A stretch of DNA of 7,887 bases from Microcaldota archaeon (GTDB lineage Archaea > Micrarchaeota > Micrarchaeia > Anstonellales > Anstonellaceae): assembly GCA_021813025.1 (NCBI GenBank), contig JAKAME010000060.1, positions 1 to 7,887 on the forward strand, written 5' to 3'. Under the pieces are notes generated by a model. That model did not search any database, had not been told where the DNA came from, and was given only the letters and a program-made list of their open reading frames with translations. Position numbers and translations under genes: made by a program. Below, one piece after another: positions 1-4,405 of this stretch (the stretch's first letter is position 1; the number at the start of each line of letters is the position of its first letter).

Positions 1-2
1 CG

Positions 3-281
3 ATAGGCAGCGACGTTGCCATCGAGACCGCGGACGCGGCGATAATGAGGGACGACCTGTCCAAGATACCCTTCCTTGTGAGGCTTGGGAGAAAAACTAT
101 GAATGTCGTTAAGGAGAACGTGGCGGCTTCGCTCATTGTCAAGGGGGGCGTCGGGCTCATGGCGTTTTTCGGGCTCATAAGCCTCTGGGTGGCGGTTGCC
201 GTCGGGGACATGGGGCTTTCCCTGCTCGTGATTGGCAACGCGCTCAGGATCGGGATGACGGGGATGAGGACGGCGTTTTAA
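3..281 (+). CDS. C-terminal end of a P1B-type heavy-metal-transporting ATPase (Zn/Cd/Pb type), 5' end outside the window
   Basis: This is the last ~92 residues of a metal-exporting P-type ATPase; the gene begins upstream of the window. The first codons give GSDVAIETADAAIM, the conserved end of the soluble P domain. Two final membrane helices follow (about codons at 111-170 and 171-245). The helix after the P domain has N and K eight residues apart (K codon 141-143), and the last helix has D in a GDMG context (D codon 207-209), followed by NALRI. From family knowledge, this N...K / DxG pair is the metal site of Zn/Cd/Pb exporters (ZntA/CadA, P1B-2); copper ATPases have YN and MxxSS there instead. 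It should pump divalent metal out of the cytoplasm. The DUF302 gene follows after 93 bases. Family call is firm, metal preference good, exact metal unknown. Confidence 0.9.
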   Translation: MGSDVAIETADAAIMRDDLSKIPFLVRLGRKTMNVVKENVAASLIVKGGVGLMAFFGLISLWVAVAVGDMGLSLLVIGNALRIGMTGMRTAF

Positions 282-331
282 TGCGCGTTTGCGCCGTATG
301 CAAATGCTTTGGAGCCATGGGGCCCTGCGAG

Positions 332-351
332 CCAATTAATGCATACATTGG
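332..351. promoter_or_regulatory. imperfect dyad upstream of the DUF302 gene, possible operator or promoter element
   Basis: A 20-base dyad has CCAAT and ATTGG arms around a central ATGCAT; 16 of 20 positions pair. It ends 9 bases before the AGGAGG ribosome binding site. The left half contains an AT-rich AATTAAT that could serve as a weak TATA element. It may control the DUF302 gene separately from the ATPase, but there is no second copy in the window to support an operator role. Confidence 0.3.
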
Positions 352-360
352 AAACGACAA

Positions 361-366
361 AGGAGG
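361..366 (+). promoter_or_regulatory. ribosome binding site fixing the DUF302 start
   Basis: A perfect AGGAGG lies 8 bases before the ATG at 375. It sets the start there rather than at the in-frame ATG at 309, which has no such site and would add 22 residues that do not look like the family. Confidence 0.8.
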
Positions 367-374
367 GATTTGAG

Positions 375-803
375 ATGGAGTATTATTACCGAAAGAAATC
401 CGCAGCAGGCTTTGACAAAACTGTCGGGCGCCTCAAGCAGGAGCTCGTGAAGGAGGGGTTCGGGGTTCTGACGGAAATCGATGTCGAGGCCACGCTGAGG
501 AAAAAGCTTGGCGTGGAATCCGGGAGATACCTGATTCTCGGCGCCTGCAACCCGCCGCTGGCATACCAGGCCCTGCAGTCGGAGAAGAACATAGGCGTTT
601 ATCTCCCGTGCAATGTCATTGTGTACGAAGATGAAGGGGCGACATGGGTGTCCGCCGTCCGCCCGACCGTTTCCATGTCAAACGTGGGAAACGAAGGACT
701 TGCCACTATAGCGCAGACAGTGGAGGACAAGCTAAAATCAGTGGTGGACCGCACTTGCGGCCAAGTGAAACAGCAAAACCCGGACGTGCATCCAAAGGCG
801 TGA
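375..803 (+). CDS. DUF302 family protein
   Basis: A 142-residue soluble protein of the DUF302 family, whose biochemical role is unknown. The diagnostic core is present: GACNPPLAYQAL (residues 57-68) followed by IGVYLPCNVIVYE (73-85). C58 and C79 fall in these two conserved stretches, and a further C128 lies near the C-terminus. No signal peptide or membrane helix is visible, so it should be cytoplasmic. DUF302 proteins are often found near metal or sulfur stress genes; here it sits between a metal-exporting ATPase and an ArsR-controlled operon. A role in handling metals or thiols is inference from context only. The start is set by the AGGAGG site. The next gene starts 7 bases after the stop, suggesting cotranscription. 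Confidence 0.88.
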   Translation: MEYYYRKKSAAGFDKTVGRLKQELVKEGFGVLTEIDVEATLRKKLGVESGRYLILGACNPPLAYQALQSEKNIGVYLPCNVIVYEDEGATWVSAVRPTVSMSNVGNEGLATIAQTVEDKLKSVVDRTCGQVKQQNPDVHPKA

Positions 804-810
804 TTCTCCG

Positions 811-1017
811 ATGAAAAGAAACCCCGCTTCCAAAAATTCCCGTTCGGGCGATGCCGAGATAATCATCATCTCGTCCATATCCAGCACGGCCACCTATATC
901 TTCGTGGACAAGATGCTCCAGCACATGGAGCATCCCCTCGAGGAGCTGGTTTTGGCAATCGCATTGGTCGCGATGTTCGTGTGCATTGTAATCTTCTTCA
1001 GGAAAAAGGGCGGGTAG
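811..1017 (+). CDS. small predicted membrane protein, no family recognised
   Basis: A 68-residue reading frame begins 7 bases after the DUF302 stop. It has a polar basic N-terminus (1-14), a moderately hydrophobic stretch (about 17-31), an amphipathic linker with His and Met (34-43), and a clear transmembrane helix (about 46-63) ending in a basic RKKGG tail. The basic tail favours a cytoplasmic C-terminus by the positive-inside rule. It is in tandem with the neighbour and has good membrane-protein composition, but no Shine-Dalgarno site precedes its ATG and no homologue is recognised. An antisense frame covers the same bases, but it lacks protein-like character. Probably real; function unknown. 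Confidence 0.55.
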   Translation: MKRNPASKNSRSGDAEIIIISSISSTATYIFVDKMLQHMEHPLEELVLAIALVAMFVCIVIFFRKKGG

Positions 1018-1030
1018 GGGCCTGGTCGGC

Positions 1031-1056
1031 GCCGGGGAAAGCTGCGGCTTGCCGGC
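1031..1056. repeat. inverted repeat / stem-loop between the small membrane protein and the ArsR promoter
   Basis: GCCGG (1031-1035) pairs with CCGGC (1052-1056), and inside it AAGC (1039-1042) pairs with GCTT (1047-1050) around a TGCG loop. The structure is 13 bases past the upstream stop and 4 bases before the TATA box. It could mark the 3' end of the upstream transcript, but there is no T-tract after it, so a terminator role is uncertain. Confidence 0.35.
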
Positions 1057-1060
1057 ATAA

Positions 1061-1068
1061 TTATATAA
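1061..1068 (+). promoter_or_regulatory. TATA box of the ArsR-SHOCT-DsrE operon
   Basis: TTATATAA is a strong archaeal TATA element. Its centre is about 28 bases before the ATG at 1093 and about 19 before the ATG at 1084. With the usual 26-27 base distance from TATA to transcription start, the transcript would begin at about 1091, which predicts a leaderless mRNA starting at or just before the ATG at 1093. Confidence 0.75.
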
Positions 1069-1070
1069 AC

Positions 1071-1082
1071 ATATTCGAATAT
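1071..1082. promoter_or_regulatory. perfect 12-base palindrome, probable ArsR-type operator
   Basis: ATATTCGAATAT reads the same on both strands. It lies between the TATA box and the predicted transcription start, immediately upstream of the ArsR-like gene. A dimeric winged-helix protein bound here would block the transcription machinery, so autorepression is the natural inference. ArsR/SmtB-type repressors commonly bind AT-rich palindromes in this kind of position. Confidence 0.6.
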
Positions 1083-1092
1083 AATGAAATAT

Positions 1093-1419
1093 ATGGAAGA
1101 TGACATTTACAGCCTGCACGCAGAGACGTGCAAGGTGTTCTCTAATCCGGTGCGCATAAGGCTGCTCGAGCTTATGCGGGACGGCAAATGGCATCCGGTG
1201 GGGGAGATGCAGAAGACAGGAGGTTATGGACAGGCCAACCTCTCGCAGCACCTGTCCGTGATGAGAGGCAGGGGCGCCATTTACTCGAAAAAGGAGGGAA
1301 GGCAGGTCTTCTACCGCATCTCCGACATGCGCATAATCCGGGCATTCGACCTGATCCGGGCGGTCATATCAAGCGGCGCGAAGGCACGCGGGCGCTTGCT
1401 GGAAAAAGGGGGTTATTGA
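1093..1419 (+). CDS. ArsR-family winged-helix transcriptional regulator
   Basis: A small ArsR/SmtB-type DNA-binding repressor, 108 residues from this start or 111 from the in-frame ATG at 1084. Counting from 1084: a helix with SNPVRIRLLELM (20-31), a recognition helix QANLSQHLSVMRGRG (50-64), and a beta-wing SKKEGRQVFYRIS (68-80). The only cysteine is C16, in the N-terminal helix. The CadC ELCxC motif and the SmtB alpha-5 Asp/His site are absent, so the inducer cannot be read from the sequence. The start at 1093 is preferred because the TATA spacing predicts a leaderless transcript there. It heads a tight operon, with the next gene 1 base after its stop, and the palindrome in its promoter suggests autorepression. 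The adjacent exporter suggests metal sensing; a thiol or persulfide signal through C16 is an alternative. Confidence 0.88.
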   Translation: MEDDIYSLHAETCKVFSNPVRIRLLELMRDGKWHPVGEMQKTGGYGQANLSQHLSVMRGRGAIYSKKEGRQVFYRISDMRIIRAFDLIRAVISSGAKARGRLLEKGGY

Positions 1420-1420
1420 C

Positions 1421-2032
1421 ATGAGATTTGTGATTATAATCGCGATTTTGGCGCTGTTCGGGTTCGTGATGGCGACCATGAACGCCAGCGAAATAGCAGG
1501 GGCGAGGCAGATTATCGACTCCAATGTTTCCTGCTCAAGCCTTTCCCAGGCCCAGTTGGAGCTTCTCGGCGACTATTACATGGAGCAGATGCACCCCGGC
1601 GACGCGCACGATGCGATGGAGAGGATGATGGGCGGGGAGGGCTCGGACAGCCTTCGCAGCGCGCACATCCAGATGGCGGAGGTCCTATACTGCGGCAGGG
1701 CCGACACCCCTGCCACATACGGGGGGATGATGGGGATGATGCCCATGATGGGCAGGTTCGCCAACCGCAACCCGCCGGCCTCAAGCGCCTACCGCGGCTA
1801 CGGGATGATGGGAGGGTACGGAGGCATGATGGGCTACGGGGGCGGGACCGATTATTCCATCTGGCTTGCTGTCCTTGCGGTGGTTGTGCTTGCCCTGCTG
1901 GCAGCGATATGGATTTATTGGAGCGCGAAAGGAAGCCGGGCCTCCGCCTTCGAGATATTGAAGAGGCGCTATGCCAGCGGGGAGATAACGAAGAGGCAGT
2001 ATGAGGAGATGAAAAAGGAATTCGGGGGCTGA
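1421..2032 (+). CDS. Met-rich secreted/membrane-anchored protein with C-terminal SHOCT domain
   Basis: A 203-residue protein starting 1 base after the ArsR stop. In order: signal peptide or N-terminal anchor (1-20); an extracytoplasmic helical region (about 28-91) with C38 and C91 at its ends and Met/His clusters (MEQMH 54-58, MERMM 66-70, HIQM 82-85); a low-complexity GMMG/GGYGG region (101-142) rich in Met; a transmembrane helix (about 147-167); and a cytoplasmic SHOCT motif (177-201, LKRRYASGEITKRQYEEM). SHOCT is a short oligomerisation motif often found at protein ends. The Met, His and Cys clustering suggests soft-metal binding (for example Cu(I) or Ag(I)) outside the cell, but this is inference. 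C38 and C91 could form a disulfide, a possible link to the thioredoxin-fold proteins downstream. The 3' end is related to the next gene. Confidence 0.82.
   Translation: MRFVIIIAILALFGFVMATMNASEIAGARQIIDSNVSCSSLSQAQLELLGDYYMEQMHPGDAHDAMERMMGGEGSDSLRSAHIQMAEVLYCGRADTPATYGGMMGMMPMMGRFANRNPPASSAYRGYGMMGGYGGMMGYGGGTDYSIWLAVLAVVVLALLAAIWIYWSAKGSRASAFEILKRRYASGEITKRQYEEMKKEFGG
1949..2023 (+). repeat. SHOCT-coding repeat, copy 1
   Basis: This stretch encodes the SHOCT tail of the Met-rich protein and is closely similar to 2248-2322 in the next gene. A 15-base core (1979-1993) is identical to 2278-2292, and the encoded tails share YASGEITK.QYEEMKK. It indicates tail duplication or shared ancestry. 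Confidence 0.75.
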
Positions 2033-2328
2033 TGTCCATGGAAGAAGGCAAGAATATGTGGGTTTGGGTTATTGGCGGAATCGCATTGTTTGTGCTGCTC
2101 GGCGGCTTCGGGATTGGGGGCTATGGCATGATGGGCTTCGGGCCGGGCTTCGGTTTCATCTTCATGGCACTGTTCTGGGGGGCCCTGATTTGGCTGGCCG
2201 CCACGCAAATCAATTCATCACGGGCAGGCAATGAAAAAGACGATCCGATGGCCATACTGAAAAAAAGGTACGCGTCTGGGGAGATAACGAAGAAACAGTA
2301 TGAAGAGATGAAAAAAGACCTGGCTTAG
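2032..2328 (+). CDS. small SHOCT-domain membrane protein
   Basis: A 98-residue protein whose ATG overlaps the previous stop by one base, so translation is likely coupled; the in-frame ATG at 2038 is an alternative. It has two hydrophobic segments (about 10-30 and 41-58) with a Gly/Met/Phe-rich connection (GGYGMMGFGPGFGF, 29-42), a charged linker (61-72), and a SHOCT motif (73-97). The tail nearly matches that of the upstream gene, so the two may oligomerise through their cytoplasmic SHOCT tails. It looks like a shortened relative lacking the extracytoplasmic Met/His/Cys domain. Small SHOCT membrane proteins of this GMMG type are common, but their biochemical role is unknown. Context points to metal or envelope stress. 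Confidence 0.8.
   Translation: MSMEEGKNMWVWVIGGIALFVLLGGFGIGGYGMMGFGPGFGFIFMALFWGALIWLAATQINSSRAGNEKDDPMAILKKRYASGEITKKQYEEMKKDLA
2248..2322 (+). repeat. SHOCT-coding repeat, copy 2
   Basis: Second copy of the SHOCT-coding segment; see 1949-2023. The substitutions are mostly conservative (K/R, D/E), as expected from a duplication kept under selection. Confidence 0.75.
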
Positions 2329-2342
2329 CGATGGGTGGGATA

Positions 2343-2657
2343 ATGAAAAGCATCGCAGTCGTAATATCGTCCAACGAGCCGGAGAAAGCCTGGAACGCGT
2401 TTCGCTTCTCCAACCTCGCGCTGGGCAAGAAGGACGAAGTAAAGGTCTTTCTCATGAACAGCGGCGTGGAATGCCTCAAGGATGTAGGCAAGTTCGAGGT
2501 CAAGAAGCTCTCGGAGCAGTTCGAGCAGAACGGGGGCAAGCTCATGGCCTGCGGCACTTGCATCAAGAACCGCCATATGGGAGACGTGTGCGAAATATCG
2601 AATATGGAAACCTTCTATGGGCTGGTGATGGGCAGCGACAAGACGGTGTACTTCTGA
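2343..2657 (+). CDS. DsrE-family sulfur-relay-like protein with CGTC motif
   Basis: A 104-residue soluble protein of the DsrE/DsrF/TusD-like fold. It opens with the beta-strand MKSIAVVISS, continues with a helix ending in ALGKKDEVKVFLMNSGVEC, and carries a CGTC pair (C70, C73) and a typical end DKTVYF. C44 lies where TusD/DsrE-type proteins often have a sulfur-carrying cysteine, and C83 is an extra one. Members of this fold bind or pass persulfide sulfur in the cytoplasm; whether this one does is inference. The start at 2343 is preferred over 2331 because GGTG (2334-2337) gives a plausible ribosome binding site and the protein then begins at the expected strand. It closes the ArsR-led operon, which suggests that operon responds to metal or sulfur stress. 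Confidence 0.82.
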   Translation: MKSIAVVISSNEPEKAWNAFRFSNLALGKKDEVKVFLMNSGVECLKDVGKFEVKKLSEQFEQNGGKLMACGTCIKNRHMGDVCEISNMETFYGLVMGSDKTVYF

Positions 2658-2780
2658 ATCAAACGTCCCGTTCGATCGCAATCTGCTCGCCACTGCATTC
2701 CCGCGATATATGGAGAGATTGCCGCGGAAATTGATGAGGTACGCAGAAATTGAATAGAAGCCCGTTCATCCCATTGTTGT
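2658..2780. other. spacer between convergent genes, no gene assigned
   Basis: About 120 bases without a supported gene between the DsrE-like gene and the terminator of the - strand regulator. The only signal is a TATA-like GATATATGG (2703-2711) 26 bases before an ATG at 2734 that opens a seven-codon frame. No tRNA-like fold or clear + strand terminator was seen. Confidence 0.4.
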
Positions 2781-2799
2781 AAAAACATAGGGACAAAAA
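2781..2799 (-). terminator. T-tract terminator of the membrane winged-helix regulator
   Basis: Read on the - strand there are two runs of five T (complement of 2795-2799 and 2781-2785) beginning 7 bases after the stop of the regulator. Short U-tracts without a hairpin are enough for intrinsic termination in many archaea. Confidence 0.5.
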
Positions 2800-2805
2800 G
2801 CAGGC

Positions 2806-3297
2806 CTACTTAATGGCATCCATTATTTCCTTCTTTATCCTCACGGAGTTAGTCTTTCCTGCCGATTCCTTCTCAAGCAATCCTCTAGCCACAAGGCGGT
2901 CTATCACCCGGTGCGCCTTCACCTTGCCGACCCCCTCAATCCGTGAGAGCTCTGCCTGAAGCGCTTCTCCTCCCCGGTCAACTATCTTCCCGACAATCTT
3001 GGATTCGGTCGGTTCAAGCATGGAAAGAAACGCCTTCTTCCGGTCAATCCTGCTTTCAGGCAGCACAATCCTGCGCTCAAAGTAAAGGTAGGATAGCCCG
3101 ATTCCGAAAGCAAAGCCGAGGATGATAAGCGCAGGGAGATAGGTCAGCAATTCCGAGATATACTTGTCGCTGGGGCATGCGTCGGTGCAGGCAAGCGGCG
3201 CGTTGCGCATGAGCGTCTGCGGCACATACGCAACGATGAGCATGAACGCCGAAAAAGCCAAGAGCCCGATTAAGGTCTTTTTGTTGCCCTGAATCAT
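2806..3297 (-). CDS. membrane-anchored winged-helix transcriptional regulator with two external cysteines
   Basis: A 163-residue protein of the archaeal type with two membrane helices plus a winged helix. Helix 1 spans about residues 8-26 and helix 2 about 50-72. The basic NKK before helix 1 and ERR after helix 2 put both ends in the cytoplasm, leaving the loop 27-49 outside. That loop holds C37 and C41 (CTDAC). A MarR/IclR-like winged helix follows (about 92-155): EPTESKIVGKIVDRGGEALQ, then a recognition helix around GKVKAHRVIDRLVARGLL, and a wing with GKTNSVRI. It is divergent from the first DsbA-like gene across a 175-base region. A TATA-like element sits 26 bases before its ATG, suggesting a leaderless message. 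A signal-responsive regulator of its neighbours is inferred, possibly sensing disulfide state through the CX3C loop. Fold and topology are well supported; target and signal are not. Confidence 0.85.
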   Translation of the reverse strand: MIQGNKKTLIGLLAFSAFMLIVAYVPQTLMRNAPLACTDACPSDKYISELLTYLPALIILGFAFGIGLSYLYFERRIVLPESRIDRKKAFLSMLEPTESKIVGKIVDRGGEALQAELSRIEGVGKVKAHRVIDRLVARGLLEKESAGKTNSVRIKKEIMDAIK

Positions 3298-3319
3298 GCA
3301 GAAAATACTGCCCCAATGG

Positions 3320-3326
3320 TATTAAA
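3320..3326 (-). promoter_or_regulatory. TATA-like promoter element of the membrane regulator
   Basis: On the - strand this reads TTTAATA, centred 26 bases before the ATG at 3297. The spacing predicts transcription starting at the start codon itself, i.e. a leaderless mRNA. Confidence 0.55.
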
Positions 3327-3370
3327 CCTTGCGGCAGGCGCAAGGCAGCAAAGATTTTTCCAAAAACGAG

Positions 3371-3420
3371 GGTTTCAGTTTTGGAAACCAGTGTTTCATC
3401 AATTATCATATATGGTTTCA
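3371..3420. repeat. three phased GTTTCA repeats with an inverted copy, candidate operator cluster
   Basis: GTTTCA occurs at 3372-3377, 3393-3398 and 3415-3420, at intervals of 21 and 22 bases (two helical turns). GGTTTC (3371-3376) also faces GAAACC (3384-3389) as an inverted repeat. The cluster surrounds the TATA-like element of the first DsbA-like gene, in the divergent region shared with the membrane regulator. Repeats on one DNA face fit cooperative binding by a dimeric regulator. Confidence 0.4.
3407..3414 (+). promoter_or_regulatory. TATA-like promoter element of the first DsbA-like gene
   Basis: CATATATG (itself a palindrome) lies in an AT-rich stretch 62 bases before the start at 3473. 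Transcription would begin near 3436, giving an untranslated leader of about 37 bases that includes the GGAGGT ribosome binding site. Confidence 0.5.
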
Positions 3421-3460
3421 ACCTCCATCTATTATGAAAATGCCGGCATTGGCCGGCCGT

Positions 3461-3466
3461 GGAGGT
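3461..3466 (+). promoter_or_regulatory. ribosome binding site fixing the start of the first DsbA-like gene
   Basis: GGAGGT lies 6 bases before the ATG at 3473 and decides for that start over upstream in-frame ATGs at 3329, 3434 and 3440. An ATG at 3434 is close to the predicted transcription start and could in principle be used leaderlessly. Confidence 0.75.
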
Positions 3467-3472
3467 TGGATA

Positions 3473-4339
3473 ATGGAAGAACATATCAGGAACAACGATT
3501 CGGGGACGCACGGGCTGGCGCACGTCCCGCACGCCAACACGCGTCCGGGCGAGGCAGACAGCAACGCGATGTATGTGCTGCCGTTCGCGATAGTCATCGG
3601 GATGCTGGTACTGAGCATGTCGATATATTACTCTGCAGGAGGAATCACTTCTGCGATAGAAGCCAAGGATTTCAGCGCCAAGGTCAATTTCAACAGCCCG
3701 AACGCTGCCGCCGCGGTGGTCCCTTCACCTGCCGCCCCGTCAGCACCCGCTAGGGCAGCGCCTTCGGTGCCTTCCGCAGGTGGCTGTGGAAATCCCGCCC
3801 CTATCAAGAACACACCTGGCGAACCTGCCAAGCTCGACATAACCGGACGGCCCTTCAAGGGATCGGCCAACGCCAAGGTCACCATCGTCGAGTTCGCGGA
3901 GTTCCTCTGCCCTTACTGTAAGAAGGTCGAGCCCACAGTAAATCAGGTCGTCCAGAATTATCAGGACAAGGTGAAGTTCGTCTATATGAACTATAATATC
4001 CATGGCGCGCAAGCCCAGAAGGCCCTTGAAGGGGCGGAATGCGCGCTGGACCAGGGCCAGGACAAGTTCTGGGCCTACCATGGCGCGATGTATGCAAACC
4101 CGACAGGAGATGCGGCCGCCATCAAGACCATGGCCAGCACCATCGGCCTGGATACAACCAAGTTCAACACCTGTCTCGACACGGGAGCGAAAGCATCTGT
4201 GGTGAGCGCCCAGCAGGCGATGGGTTCGGCAGCAGGAGTGAGCGGGACCCCAACGTTCTTCATCAACGGCCAGCCCATCGTGGGAGCGCAGCCGTATGAG
4301 AACTTCAAGTCCCTCATCGACGCCGAGCTTGCGAAGTGA
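3473..4339 (+). CDS. membrane-anchored DsbA-like thiol-disulfide oxidoreductase, CPYC active site
   Basis: A 288-residue thioredoxin-fold protein of the DsbA family. In order: a cytoplasmic N-terminus (1-32), a signal-anchor helix (about 33-53), an Ala/Pro/Ser-rich linker (76-104), and a DsbA-type domain (about 118-288). The active site is FAEFLCPYCKK with C146 and C149, and the cis-proline loop is SGTPTFFING (P260). Extra cysteines are C105 in the linker and C190/C234 in the helical insertion, which may form a structural pair. The domain should face outside the cell and oxidise, reduce or isomerise disulfides in exported proteins; the direction cannot be read from sequence. No DsbB or VKOR partner is in the window. 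It is divergent from the membrane regulator and followed by a strong T-tract, so it can form its own transcript. Confidence 0.93.
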   Translation: MEEHIRNNDSGTHGLAHVPHANTRPGEADSNAMYVLPFAIVIGMLVLSMSIYYSAGGITSAIEAKDFSAKVNFNSPNAAAAVVPSPAAPSAPARAAPSVPSAGGCGNPAPIKNTPGEPAKLDITGRPFKGSANAKVTIVEFAEFLCPYCKKVEPTVNQVVQNYQDKVKFVYMNYNIHGAQAQKALEGAECALDQGQDKFWAYHGAMYANPTGDAAAIKTMASTIGLDTTKFNTCLDTGAKASVVSAQQAMGSAAGVSGTPTFFINGQPIVGAQPYENFKSLIDAELAK

Positions 4340-4356
4340 GGGGTTTCCCTCCTTCG

Positions 4357-4378
4357 TTTTTTTTCTTTTTTCGTTTTT
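4357..4378 (+). terminator. poly-T terminator after the first DsbA-like gene
   Basis: Runs of 8, 6 and 5 T separated by single C or CG begin 17 bases after the stop. This is typical of hairpin-free archaeal intrinsic terminators. It separates the first DsbA-like gene from the second, at least partly. Confidence 0.75.
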
Positions 4379-4405
4379 CCCCATTCGGGGGCAGGGAGAT
4401 GAATT

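Noticed and set aside
3..281. Copper-type (CopA) assignment for the ATPase fragment
   Set aside because: The last helices lack the YN and MxxSS copper signatures and carry the N...K and DxG pair of Zn/Cd/Pb exporters.
309..374. Longer start for the DUF302 protein at 309
   Set aside because: No ribosome binding site, the added residues do not resemble the family, and AGGAGG precedes the ATG at 375.
706..1251. 181-codon - strand frame across DUF302, the small membrane gene and the ArsR promoter
   Set aside because: It overlaps a strong + strand promoter and a recognised regulator and has no protein-like domain.
1723..1848. Apparent tandem DNA repeat of GGGATGATG units
   Set aside because: It is coding low complexity (GMMG/GGYGG) inside the Met-rich protein, with irregular units, not a satellite or CRISPR-like array.
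1512..2051. 179-codon - strand frame rich in Ser, Arg and Pro
   Set aside because: Antisense of the Met/Gly-rich SHOCT protein; low-complexity composition is a by-product of the GGNATG repeats.
2725..2760. Possible C/D box guide RNA around TTGATGAGG
   Set aside because: The C-box-like string has U instead of a purine at its first base and no D box (CTGA) at suitable distance was found.
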